In this document: piece after piece, positions 17,031 to 25,313 of the stretch
How positions within the stretch are numbered: the first letter of the stretch is position 1
How the letters are laid out: each line of letters opens with the position of its first letter
Source: Kibdelosporangium aridum
GTDB taxonomy: Bacteria; Actinomycetota; Actinomycetes; Mycobacteriales; Pseudonocardiaceae
DNA length: 64,000 nucleotides
NCBI RefSeq assembly: GCF_900176515.1
Contig: NZ_FWXV01000003.1
Location: 62,001-126,000, forward strand
Reading direction: 5' to 3'
Notes under the pieces: generated by a model
The model's input: the letters and a program-made list of their open reading frames with translations, nothing else
What the model was told of the DNA's origin: nothing
Databases searched by the model: none
Translations under genes and position numbers: made by a program

Positions 17031-18745
17031 TCTCGGGTCCCGCCGATCTGGCGGCCAAGTCCACTTCCGAACTGGCCACTGTGGCCAATGACATCCGTGA
17101 CTTCCTGATTCGCAAGGTGTCCAGGACCGGCGGGCACCTCGGTCCCAACCTCGGCGCGGTCGAGCTGACCATCGCCCTGCACCGGGTTTTCCATTCGCCG
17201 CACGACGTCCTGCTGTTCGACACCGGGCATCAGGCCTACGTGCACAAGATCCTGACCGGCCGCGAGTCCGATTTCGACTCGCTGCGCCAAGCCGGTGGCC
17301 TGTCCGGGTATCCGTCCCGGTCCGAGTCCGAACACGACGTGATCGAGAACTCGCACGCGTCCACCGCGCTGTCCTATGCGGACGGATGGGCCAAGGCCTT
17401 CGCGTTGCAGCAATCGACGCGCCGAGTGGTCGCGGTGATCGGCGACGGCGCGTTGACCGGCGGGATGGCGTGGGAGGCGTTGAACAACATCGGCTCCGCG
17501 CCGGACCGTCCAGTTGTCATCGTGTTGAACGACAACGGACGGTCGTACGCGCCTACTATCGGCGGGATAGCTAGTCATCTAGCCGTGCTGCGCTACGAGG
17601 GCGACCGCAACATCTTCGAGGACTTGGGGTTGGCGTACATCGGCCCGGTGGACGGGCACGACATCACCGACCTGGAGCACGCTTTGCGCAAGGCAGTCCG
17701 GTTGAACAGACCGGTGGTGGTGCATTGCCTGACGCGTAAGGGAAAAGGGTACGCACCGGCCGAAGAGGACGAAGCAGACCGCCTGCACGCGGTCGGACCC
17801 GTTGGTGCGGCCAAGAAACGATCGTGGACCTCGGTGTTCGCCGAGGAGATCACGGCGATCGGCGCGGAGCGCGAGGACATCGTGTGCATCACCGCGGCCA
17901 TGGCCGAACCGGCCGGCTTGGCCGGCTTCGCTTCGCGTTTCCCTGACCGGATGTTCGACGTCGGGATCGCCGAGCAGCACGCCGTGACCTCGGCCGCGGG
18001 CCTGGCCATGGCCGGGATGCACCCGGTGGTGGCGATCTACTCGACGTTCCTGAACCGCGCGGTCGACCAGTTGCTGATGGACGTGGCACTGCACCGGCAA
18101 CCGGTCACGTTCGTGCTCGACCGAGCCGGGATCACCGGGCCGGACGGGCCGAGCCACCACGGTATGTGGGACTCGTCGATTCTGCCTGTCGTTCCTGGTC
18201 TCCGGCTTGCCAGCCCACGGGACCCAGCGAGGCTGCGGGAACTGCTCAGAGAAGCGGTCGACGTCAACGACGGACCGACCGTCGTGCGCTACCCCAAGGC
18301 CACCGCGAGCGACGACATCCCGGCTGTGCGCCGGACCGGGCACTGTGACGTGCTGCTGGAATGCCCAGGTGCCGATGTCTTGTTGGTCGCGGTTGGCCCG
18401 TTGGCGTCGGCTTGTCTTCAGGCCGCGGATGAACTGCGTGCCCAGGGCGTGCCGGTGATCGTGGTCGATCCCCGCTGGATCGCGCCGATCGACCCGTGCC
18501 TGCTGAAGCTCGCCGGGGCACACCGGCTTGTGGTCGCGGTCGAAGACACCACGACACCAGGAGCTTTGGGCGGACGGATCGCGCAAGCGCTGGCGGCCAA
18601 CGGTTCGGACACGTGCGCGGCGACCTTCGCGCTGCCGCCACGGTTCCTGCCACACGCATCCCGCTCGGAGATCCTGCGCGCGCACGGCCTCGACGCGGCC
18701 GGAATCACCACCACCGTGCTCAAACGCCTGGAGGCACTGTCTTGA
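17027..18745 (+). CDS. dxs: 1-deoxy-D-xylulose-5-phosphate synthase
   Basis: A thiamine-diphosphate enzyme of about 572 residues that joins pyruvate and glyceraldehyde-3-phosphate to form DXP, the entry step of the MEP pathway. Seen are DTGHQAYVHK, GDGALTGGMAWEALNN (ThDP/Mg motif), VGIAEQHAVT and DRAGITGPDGPSHHG. It is shorter than the common 620-640 residues, with a trimmed N-terminus, but all core motifs are present. ATG 17027 overlaps the ispH stop. The 3' end overlaps ispG. A second chromosomal dxs is likely elsewhere. Confidence 0.93.
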   Translation: MISGPADLAAKSTSELATVANDIRDFLIRKVSRTGGHLGPNLGAVELTIALHRVFHSPHDVLLFDTGHQAYVHKILTGRESDFDSLRQAGGLSGYPSRSESEHDVIENSHASTALSYADGWAKAFALQQSTRRVVAVIGDGALTGGMAWEALNNIGSAPDRPVVIVLNDNGRSYAPTIGGIASHLAVLRYEGDRNIFEDLGLAYIGPVDGHDITDLEHALRKAVRLNRPVVVHCLTRKGKGYAPAEEDEADRLHAVGPVGAAKKRSWTSVFAEEITAIGAEREDIVCITAAMAEPAGLAGFASRFPDRMFDVGIAEQHAVTSAAGLAMAGMHPVVAIYSTFLNRAVDQLLMDVALHRQPVTFVLDRAGITGPDGPSHHGMWDSSILPVVPGLRLASPRDPARLRELLREAVDVNDGPTVVRYPKATASDDIPAVRRTGHCDVLLECPGADVLLVAVGPLASACLQAADELRAQGVPVIVVDPRWIAPIDPCLLKLAGAHRLVVAVEDTTTPGALGGRIAQALAANGSDTCAATFALPPRFLPHASRSEILRAHGLDAAGITTTVLKRLEALS

Positions 18746-19839
18746 CCCTCGTTCAACTCGGCCCGCCGACGCTGCGCCGGAAGTCCCGTCAAGTGCTCGT
18801 CGGCGACGTTCCGGTGGGCGGGAACGCGCCAGTGAGCGTGCAGTCGATGACGACGACCGTGACGTCCGATGTGGACTCGACGTTGCAGCAGATCGCGGAG
18901 TTGACCGCGGCGGGCTGCCAGATCATCCGGGTGGCCGTGCCCTCACAGGATGACGCCGACGCACTGCCGGCGATCGCTCGCAAGTCGCCGATCCCGGTGG
19001 TCGCGGACATCCACTTCCAGCCGAAGTACGTGTTCGCCGCGATCGAGGCGGGGTGTGCCGCCGTGCGGGTCAATCCCGGCAACATCAGGCAGTTCGACGA
19101 CAAGGTGCGGGAGATTTCCCTTGCTGCCTCGTCCGCCGGTGTCCCGATCCGGATCGGGGTCAACGCGGGGTCGTTGGACAAACGTTTGCTTGAGAAGTAC
19201 GGCAAGGCCACGCCGGACGCGTTGGTCGAGTCCGCGCTGTGGGAGTGTTCGTTGTTCGAAGAACACGGGTTCCGGGACATCAAGATCTCGGTGAAGCACC
19301 ACGATCCGCTGGTGATGATCGAGGCGTACCGCAAACTGGCCGCGCGCTGCGACTACCCGCTGCACCTCGGGGTGACCGAAGCCGGGCCACGCTTCCAGGG
19401 CACGATCAAGTCGTCGGTGGCCTTCGGTGTGCTGCTCGCCGAAGGGATAGGCGACACCATCCGGGTCTCGTTGTCCGCGCCACCGGTCGAGGAAGTCAAG
19501 GTGGGCGCGCAGATCCTGGAGTCCTTGGGGCTCCGGCCGCGCAGGCTGGAGATCGTCTCGTGCCCGTCGTGCGGGCGGGCCCAGGTGGACGTCTACAAGC
19601 TGGCCGAGGAGGTCACGGCCGCGTTCGACGGTTTCCCGGTGCCGCTACGGGTGGCCGTGATGGGCTGCGTGGTGAACGGACCGGGCGAGGCGCGCGAAGC
19701 CGACCTCGGCGTGTCGTCCGGAAACGGGAAGGGACAGATTTTCGTTCGGGGACAAGTGGTTCGGACCGTGCCGGAGAGCAAGATCGTGGAAACCCTGCTC
19801 GAGGAGGCGCTGAATCGCGATTGGAGCACTAATGTCTGA
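18742..19839 (+). CDS. ispG: 4-hydroxy-3-methylbut-2-en-1-yl diphosphate synthase
   Basis: A [4Fe-4S] enzyme of about 365 residues converting MEcPP to HMBPP, the step before IspH. Cluster cysteines are in SCPSCGR and MGCVVNGPGE; the TIM-barrel start is VSVQSMTTTVTSDVDST. The start is TTG at 18742, overlapping the dxs stop (TTGA), because the conserved TLVQLGPPTLRRKSRQV begins there. It shares the tight operon with polyprenyl synthase, ispH and dxs. The intermediate genes (dxr, ispD, ispE, ispF) are not in this window. Confidence 0.93.
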   Translation: MTLVQLGPPTLRRKSRQVLVGDVPVGGNAPVSVQSMTTTVTSDVDSTLQQIAELTAAGCQIIRVAVPSQDDADALPAIARKSPIPVVADIHFQPKYVFAAIEAGCAAVRVNPGNIRQFDDKVREISLAASSAGVPIRIGVNAGSLDKRLLEKYGKATPDALVESALWECSLFEEHGFRDIKISVKHHDPLVMIEAYRKLAARCDYPLHLGVTEAGPRFQGTIKSSVAFGVLLAEGIGDTIRVSLSAPPVEEVKVGAQILESLGLRPRRLEIVSCPSCGRAQVDVYKLAEEVTAAFDGFPVPLRVAVMGCVVNGPGEAREADLGVSSGNGKGQIFVRGQVVRTVPESKIVETLLEEALNRDWSTNV

Positions 19840-19842
19840 GCC

Positions 19843-20151
19843 GTGCGAGAAGTCCAGCAGAAGGTCGCCCAGGTCGCTGACAAACTCGGCCTGCACGCGA
19901 ACGCGCCCAGCCTGACACTGACACTGCTGTCGGAAATCGGGCGGTTGTCCGATGAAGTGCTTGCCGCGACCGCGAACGGGCGCAGGCCGTTCCGGCCGAC
20001 GGAAGGCTGGGAGCAGCGGCTGGCGGACCTGGCGTTCACGGTGATCAACCTGGCCGATCAGACCGGCGTGGACCTGACCACGGCATTGGAAGGCACGATC
20101 GCACGGCACGAAGCGAACGCGAAACCCGTCGACGACCTGCCTGGCTGGTAA
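19843..20151 (+). CDS. MazG-like nucleotide pyrophosphohydrolase family protein
   Basis: A 102-residue all-helical protein resembling the MazG-like family (LTLLSEIGRLSDEVLAAT, then WEQRLADLAFTVINLADQTG). MazG proteins cleave nucleoside triphosphates to monophosphate and pyrophosphate using acidic metal ligands. Here the acidic EExxE pattern is reduced to SEIGRLSDE, so activity is uncertain. GTG start at 19843, 4 bp after ispG, so it belongs to the isoprenoid operon. Why a pyrophosphohydrolase-like protein sits there is unclear. Confidence 0.6.
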   Translation: MREVQQKVAQVADKLGLHANAPSLTLTLLSEIGRLSDEVLAATANGRRPFRPTEGWEQRLADLAFTVINLADQTGVDLTTALEGTIARHEANAKPVDDLPGW

Positions 20152-20192
20152 TTCGCTTTGCGGCGTGCGCGGGCCTGCAGTTGGATGACGTG

Positions 20193-20573
20193 ATGGCATC
20201 CAGGATCCACAACGTGTCACTGAACGCGCTGGACGCGTACGGCCTCGCCGAGTTCTGGGCCAAGGTCTACGACAGGCCGATCGACGAGGTCGACAAACCG
20301 GGTGACCCCGAAGTGGCGATCGACCTCGGCGGCGGGATGAACATGTTCTTCCAGCAGGTGCCGGAAGCCAAGACGCCGCTGCGCAATCGAATGCACATCT
20401 GCCTGCAGCCCGACACGACCCGGGACGAGGAAGTAGACCGGCTGCAAGGACTCGGCGCCAAGCTGCTGGAAGACTTCCGTCGCCCGGACGGCACCGGCTG
20501 GGTCGTGATGGCGGATCCCGAGGGCAACGAGTTCTGCGTCGAGCGCAGCACGGCGGAGCGCGCAGCCACCTGA
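20193..20573 (+). CDS. VOC/glyoxalase-fold protein
   Basis: A protein of about 126 residues with the vicinal-oxygen-chelate fold: IHNVSLNALDAYGLAEFWAK at the start, RMHICLQPD in the middle and GTGWVVMADPEGNEFCVER at the C-terminus. These are the usual βαβββ half-sites, with metal ligands His and Glu possible. ATG 20193 is chosen over upstream TTG and GTG codons. It may be co-expressed with the next gene (17 bp apart). Substrate unknown. Confidence 0.75.
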   Translation: MASRIHNVSLNALDAYGLAEFWAKVYDRPIDEVDKPGDPEVAIDLGGGMNMFFQQVPEAKTPLRNRMHICLQPDTTRDEEVDRLQGLGAKLLEDFRRPDGTGWVVMADPEGNEFCVERSTAERAAT

Positions 20574-20590
20574 ACCACTCGGAGGAACCG

Positions 20591-21028
20591 ATGCGCAACG
20601 CAGAACTCGAGAAGCTCGGCGGCCTCGTCGGCACGTGGGCAACGACGTTGTCGAACGCCTGGTTCCTCGACCCGCCGGGCCTCGAAGTGCCAGGAACAAC
20701 CACCATCGAGTGGCTCGGCGAGTCGCTGCTGTTCATGCGAACGAAACTCGGCGAACGCGCGCACCACTCCGAGATGAGCTTCGTCATCGGACGCAGCGAC
20801 CCGAACAACACATACGTCGCGCTCTACCAAGACGATCGCGGCGTATGCCGCTTCTACGCCATGACCTTCGCCGGTGGGCACTGGACCATGTCCCGTGAAG
20901 ACCCGGACATGCACCAACGCTTCATCGCCGAGGTCGAAAACGACCGGATCGTCGGCCGGTGGGAGGCCTCCGAGGACCAGGGCGAGACGTGGCGGAAGGA
21001 CTACGGCCTCACGTTCGAGCGGACTTAG
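20591..21028 (+). CDS. DUF1579-like small protein
   Basis: A 145-residue soluble protein beginning MRNAELEKLGGLVGTWATTL, then TTTIEWLGESLLFMRTKLGE and GGHWTMSREDPDMHQRF. This is the lipocalin-like pattern often annotated DUF1579 or as a putative heme- or ligand-binding β-barrel. GGAGGA lies 6-10 bp upstream of the ATG. Function unknown; it is close behind the VOC gene. Confidence 0.7.
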   Translation: MRNAELEKLGGLVGTWATTLSNAWFLDPPGLEVPGTTTIEWLGESLLFMRTKLGERAHHSEMSFVIGRSDPNNTYVALYQDDRGVCRFYAMTFAGGHWTMSREDPDMHQRFIAEVENDRIVGRWEASEDQGETWRKDYGLTFERT

Positions 21029-21130
21029 GACTGGGCGGCGCGTTCTCTAGTGCAACGCAGCGAGGTAGCTGACTTGTCTTGCCGTCCTGGGCTGCGTTGA
21101 CGAGTAGGCTCCGGGGCGGGGGTGCGTGAC

Positions 21131-22324
21131 ATGCACACAGATGTGGATATCGCGGTCATCGGGGGCGGGCGGGGTGGGTTGACCCTGGCGATCGGTCTGC
21201 TGCGCCGGTCTGTTTCGGTGGCGGTGTTCGAGCAGACCTCCGAATTGCGCGAGATCGGGGCTGGCGTCGCGATCGCGGCCAACGGAACCCGGCTGTTGCG
21301 GGAACTGGGTGTTGAGCTGGCAAACGCCGGGAACATTCCCCCTTACCTGGAATTCCGCCGCTGGAACGACGGCGGCTTGATCTCCTCGCACGAGTTGGGA
21401 CGCTGGTATGAGGACCGCATGGGGGCGCCGATGGTCACCATGCATCGGGGCACGCTGCAGCGAATGCTCACCGAGCAGGTGCCGAAGGAGCACGTCCACC
21501 TGGACCACCAAGTGACCGAACTCGTCGCGGAAGACGGTGGGGTACGCCTGCGGTTCGCCAACGCGCCGGATGTGGTGGCCAAGGCCGTGGTCGGCGTCGA
21601 CGGCATGCGTTCGGTGGTCCGCCGCTACGTTGCTGGGGCGGTGTCACCGGTCTGTTCCGGTGAGATCGGGTTCCGTGGAGTGATCCCGGTAGGCGCGTCA
21701 CCGAGTCTGCCCAACCCGACGTCGCTACAGGTGTGGTGCGGTCCCAGAACCCATGCCATCACCTATGGCGTGGACGACGGGCGGCTGATCAACCTGCTGG
21801 CCGTGTCTGTACCCGACGAGATCCCGGCATGGACACGATCAACCAACCGTGTGCCTGCCACTCGCGCTGAAGCGCTCGCGATCTTCTCCCGTGCCGGATG
21901 GACAGACAGCATGCTCGAACTCATCCGCGGTATCGAGGGTGACATGCATTTCTGGGCGTTGCAGGAGTTGCCAGGCCTGCGCCGATGGAGCCGTGGCCGC
22001 GTGGTACTGGCCGGCGATGCCGCGCATGCACCGCTGCCGCACCAGGGCCAGGGAGCAGGCCAAGCCATCGAAAGTGCCTACACCTTGGCCCACTTGCTGG
22101 CCGAAGCCGGGCCGGACGCCTACCAGCGCGCGTTCGACATCTACGAGCGGCTGCGCAAACAACGCACGCGACGGGTGCAGCATTACTCGCGGATGGCCGG
22201 CAAGCTGATCAAACTCACCGGCGCAACCGTGCCGCGACGCGACCACGACCTGGCGGACTTGCCGAGACGAATCGGCTGGATCCACGAATACCGCGCCGAC
22301 TTCGCCGTCCGCGCAGCCCAATGA
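21131..22324 (+). CDS. FAD-dependent aromatic-type monooxygenase
   Basis: A flavin monooxygenase of about 397 residues related to salicylate and 3-hydroxybenzoate hydroxylases. It has the dinucleotide motif AVIGGGRGGLTLAIGLL, the second motif VVGVDGMRSVVRRY and the FAD/ribityl motif RVVLAGDAAHAPLPHQGQGA. Such enzymes use NAD(P)H and O2 to hydroxylate a small aromatic. ATG 21131 is chosen; GTG 21122 is possible. TAGGCT at 21105-21110 may be the -10. No dedicated regulator is adjacent, so substrate remains unknown. Confidence 0.82.
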   Translation: MHTDVDIAVIGGGRGGLTLAIGLLRRSVSVAVFEQTSELREIGAGVAIAANGTRLLRELGVELANAGNIPPYLEFRRWNDGGLISSHELGRWYEDRMGAPMVTMHRGTLQRMLTEQVPKEHVHLDHQVTELVAEDGGVRLRFANAPDVVAKAVVGVDGMRSVVRRYVAGAVSPVCSGEIGFRGVIPVGASPSLPNPTSLQVWCGPRTHAITYGVDDGRLINLLAVSVPDEIPAWTRSTNRVPATRAEALAIFSRAGWTDSMLELIRGIEGDMHFWALQELPGLRRWSRGRVVLAGDAAHAPLPHQGQGAGQAIESAYTLAHLLAEAGPDAYQRAFDIYERLRKQRTRRVQHYSRMAGKLIKLTGATVPRRDHDLADLPRRIGWIHEYRADFAVRAAQ

Positions 22325-22351
22325 CATTCGATCGCCGGCCCCGCGACAACC

Positions 22352-23074
22352 TCAGGCGGCTGTTGTGACGTCGGCCCGCAGCTGGTCACGCTGGCGATCG
22401 GTTGACGGATAAAGCAAGCTCACCACGCCGATCGCCACTCCGGCTCCGATCAACTGAGTGAGGACGAAGAGCGGGACCGAAGAGGGGGCGATGCCGGCGA
22501 AGGTGTCGCTGAAGATCCGGCCGACGCTGATAGCGGGGTTGGCGAAGCTCGTCGAACTGGTGAAGAAGTACGCCGCGCCGATGTACGCACCCACTGCGGC
22601 GGGTGCCCGATCGGCGCGGCCGGTGCGGACGAGCGAGAAGATCACCAGCAGCAGGCCAGCGGTCGCGACGACCTCGGAGACGCCGTGGGCGAAGGTCGCC
22701 CGTTCAGTCGTGCTGATGCTGACCGGGTCGGCGGAGAACAGCACGTTGGCCACGACCGCACCCGTGACGCAACCGGCCACTTGCGCCGGGGCGTAGGCCA
22801 GGAATCGGCGCCAGGACGAACCGCCCAGCAGGACATCGGCCAGCGTCACCACTGGGTTGAAGTGTGCGCCGCTGACCGGCCCGAAGATCAGGATCAACGC
22901 GTACAGCCCAGCCGCAGTCGCGGCGGCGTTCTCCAGCAACTGCAACCCGACGTCGTCCGGGGACAGGCGTTGCGCGGCGATCCCTGAGCCGATCACGACC
23001 GCGGCGAGCAACATGCTGCCCAGGAACTCGGCGAGGACCGGGCGTGCGAGCGGCTCAGTGGAGCGCGGGGACAT
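22352..23074 (-). CDS. Aquaporin/MIP channel of the arsenic type
   Basis: A 240-residue MIP-family channel with six hydrophobic segments. The two half-helix motifs are HFNPVVT (NPV instead of NPA) and SFANPAIS. In the cytoplasmic membrane, such channels next to arsenate reductase genes (AqpS type) let arsenite leave the cell down its gradient. It overlaps the arsC 3' end by 20 bp and is the last gene of the arsenic operon. A general water or glycerol role is the alternative. Confidence 0.83.
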   Translation of the reverse strand: MSPRSTEPLARPVLAEFLGSMLLAAVVIGSGIAAQRLSPDDVGLQLLENAAATAAGLYALILIFGPVSGAHFNPVVTLADVLLGGSSWRRFLAYAPAQVAGCVTGAVVANVLFSADPVSISTTERATFAHGVSEVVATAGLLLVIFSLVRTGRADRAPAAVGAYIGAAYFFTSSTSFANPAISVGRIFSDTFAGIAPSSVPLFVLTQLIGAGVAIGVVSLLYPSTDRQRDQLRADVTTAA

Positions 23075-23702
23075 TCAACTCCTCAAGCAGGTCACGGATA
23101 CGGCGTTCGATCTCGTCACGCACCGGGCGAACGTCCTCAACACCCTTGCCTGCCGGGTCGTCGAGCTGCCAGTCGAGGTAGCGCTTGCCCGGGAACACCG
23201 GGCATGCGTCGCCGCAGCCCATCGTGATCACCACGTCGGCGGCCTGGACGATCTCCGTGGTCCACGGCTTCGGGAACTCCTTGGAGATGTCGATCCCGCG
23301 TTCGGCCATGGCCGCGACCGCGGACGGGTTGATCTCGTAACCAGGCTCCGAACCGCCGGACCACGCAACCGCGCCGTCTCCGGCCAGGTACTGGAAGAAC
23401 CCGAGTGCCATCTGGCTACGCCCGGCGTTGTGCACGCACAGGAACAGCACGACCGGCTTGCCGTCCTGGATATGTCCTTCCACTTTGGCCAGTGCTTGCA
23501 GGCGTTGCCGGGCGAACCGTTCGGCCAGCAAGGGCAGGAAGTTCGGGATCGTGCTGCGCGAGGCGAACTGGTCGTAGCTGGAGTGCAGGAACAGTTCGAT
23601 GGTTTCCTGGCCGAACACGCCGTCGAATTGCTCGCGCAAGCGGGTTGCCGCGGAGCGCAGGGCAAGGCGTTGGTCGATGCTCAGGTCGTGGGTCTCAGTC
23701 AT
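23055..23702 (-). CDS. arsC: Arsenate reductase with N-terminal helical domain
   Basis: A protein of about 215 residues. Residues 1-75 form a helical domain (LRSAATRLREQFDGVFGQET) common in actinobacterial ArsC. The rest is a low-molecular-weight phosphatase fold with the P-loop CVHNAGRSQMAL and resolving-cysteine region MGCGDACPVFPG. It reduces arsenate to arsenite, probably with mycothiol/mycoredoxin or thioredoxin. ATG 23702 overlaps the upstream arsR-fusion gene by 8 bp. Confidence 0.87.
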   Translation of the reverse strand: MTETHDLSIDQRLALRSAATRLREQFDGVFGQETIELFLHSSYDQFASRSTIPNFLPLLAERFARQRLQALAKVEGHIQDGKPVVLFLCVHNAGRSQMALGFFQYLAGDGAVAWSGGSEPGYEINPSAVAAMAERGIDISKEFPKPWTTEIVQAADVVITMGCGDACPVFPGKRYLDWQLDDPAGKGVEDVRPVRDEIERRIRDLLEELNVPALH

Positions 23703-24378
23703 CCTTGTCTCCCAAGGGATGTACCGCGGGCGCGAGCCGCTCGACGCGCTCGGCCAAGTCAACGAAAGCGCGTTCGAAAGCGTCGTCGCTGCCTGCCTTG
23801 ACCGGATCGGGGACCGACCAGTGCAGTCGTTCCCCCTCGGCGAGTTCTTCGTGCGCGTTGTCGCACACAGCAACCACCAGGTCGTCAGGCTGGAGTACGT
23901 CTCGGACATGCGCTGTGCGAGCACGGGCCAGCGACAACCCATGCTGCCGCGCAGTGGCCACGGCAAGCGGATGCACGCGCCTGGCCGGGACCGTCCCCGC
24001 TGACGTGGCGGGGACCTGACTACGTCGTTTCCACAACGCGGCCGCGAGTTGCGAACGCGCGGAATTTCCCGTGCACACGAAGACCACTCGTGACGCGTCC
24101 CGGGCGCCCCTCGGGGACAGGTCGTGCAGCACACGCAACCGGAGGTAGGTCCGGCGATGGTCACCTTCGGACCGGGATCGCTCCACGATTCCGGCTTGTT
24201 CCAACGACTTCACATGATGGGCCAGCAGATTGCTCGGCAAGCCCAATGCCCGCCCCAGCTCGCTGGGCGACGCGTCGCCCAGCGACAGCAGGTCCACGAT
24301 CGCCAACCGAGCCGGTTCGCCGAGCGCGGCGTGCTGCCGCGCCCGGTCGACCAGCGCCGAAGGCCACTCAACGTTCAT
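23695..24378 (-). CDS. ArsR repressor fused to a low-molecular-weight phosphatase/arsenate reductase domain
   Basis: A fusion of about 227 residues. The N-terminal ArsR/SmtB winged helix spans residues 1-90 (ALGEPARLAIVDLLSLGD, SNLLAHHVKSLEQAGIVER). A phosphatase-fold domain follows, with P-loop CTGNSARS and the DP loop VPDP. The protein would sense metalloid and repress the operon; the second domain may reduce arsenate or bind it as a sensor. ATG 24378 (MNVEWPSALVDRARQ) is chosen because ATTGAGTCAAT, a likely operator, covers it. First gene of the operon arsR fusion-arsC-aquaporin. Confidence 0.85.
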   Translation of the reverse strand: MNVEWPSALVDRARQHAALGEPARLAIVDLLSLGDASPSELGRALGLPSNLLAHHVKSLEQAGIVERSRSEGDHRRTYLRLRVLHDLSPRGARDASRVVFVCTGNSARSQLAAALWKRRSQVPATSAGTVPARRVHPLAVATARQHGLSLARARTAHVRDVLQPDDLVVAVCDNAHEELAEGERLHWSVPDPVKAGSDDAFERAFVDLAERVERLAPAVHPLGDKDD

Positions 24379-24387
24379 TGAGTCAAT
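24377..24387. promoter_or_regulatory. Likely ArsR operator
   Basis: ATTGAGTCAAT is an 11-bp perfect palindrome in an unusually AT-rich patch at the start codon of the arsR fusion gene. A related half, TGAGTTAAT, follows at about 24394-24402. Position and composition fit ArsR/SmtB autoregulation. Confidence 0.5.
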
Positions 24388-24598
24388 GATTGCTGAGTTA
24401 ATCGCCCGAGTCAACCCGGCCATTGCTGTCCTGCACATGAACCTGACCGTCGGCTAGCCGCTGACCTTGCAGTTGCGTTCGCATCCTCAGGCTGTCGGGG
24501 GAACCGATCGCGAGGGCGTACAGCGCCGGGCACATGCCGTCCTCTCTCCGTGGCCCGGACGAGCCGCAGGCAGGAGTGATTTCGGCGAGGATGACGGC

Positions 24599-25285
24599 AT
24601 GAACCACGATCGCGTGATGGGCGTCGACGCGTGCAAGGCCGGGTGGGTAGGTATCACTGTGGCCGCAGGACAGGTCGATAGCCATGTCGCAGCCACAATC
24701 GAAGAATTGGTCGCCTTGGCCGACGGACCGCTTGCGGTGATTGCCATCGACATGCCCATCGGGTTGCCCGACCGCGACCAGCGGGAAGCAGACATCCTTG
24801 CCCGGCAACAAATTGGCTCATTGCGGTCCTCGGTGTTCATGACACCCGTCCGCGCCGTTCTCGACGCTACCGATCACCTCACGGCCAGCGAGCGCAATCG
24901 CCAACTGACTGGCGAAGGCATCTCCATTCAAGCATTCGGCTTGTTGCACAAGCTTCGGCAAGTGGATCGATGGATCCGCCAGCGCCCATGTCACGTCGTG
25001 GAAGCCCATCCCGAGGTCAGCTTCGCGCTTCTGGCCGGTGCGCCACTCACCGCACGCAAGCACACATGGGCCGGCGCCCACCTGCGGCGGCGACTGCTCA
25101 CTGACGCCGGAATCCCGCTGGACAGCGATCTTGGCGACGCCGGCCGGAAAGCCGCCGTGGACGACGTCCTCGACGCCGCCATCTGCGCGTGGACAGCACA
25201 ACGCGTCGCGCGCGGCCAGGCACGATCCTTGCCCGATCCACCCCAGGTATTCACCGACGGCCTACCTTGCGCTATCTGGAGTTAA
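24599..25285 (+). CDS. DUF429 protein (predicted RNase H-like fold)
   Basis: A protein of about 228 residues with the DUF429 pattern: MGVDACKAGWVGI at the N-terminus, AIDMPIGLPD and the middle region SSVFMTPVRAVL, then EAHPEVSFALLAG and a C-terminal DDVLDAAICAWTA. Conserved acidic residues at these points suggest an RNase H-like metal site, but no biochemical role is established. ATG 24599 after GGCGAGGATG. It stands alone, convergent with the following hydrolase gene. Confidence 0.75.
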   Translation: MNHDRVMGVDACKAGWVGITVAAGQVDSHVAATIEELVALADGPLAVIAIDMPIGLPDRDQREADILARQQIGSLRSSVFMTPVRAVLDATDHLTASERNRQLTGEGISIQAFGLLHKLRQVDRWIRQRPCHVVEAHPEVSFALLAGAPLTARKHTWAGAHLRRRLLTDAGIPLDSDLGDAGRKAAVDDVLDAAICAWTAQRVARGQARSLPDPPQVFTDGLPCAIWS

Positions 25286-25313
25286 CGACCCGATGGCGGA
25301 CAGTCCGGGTGGT

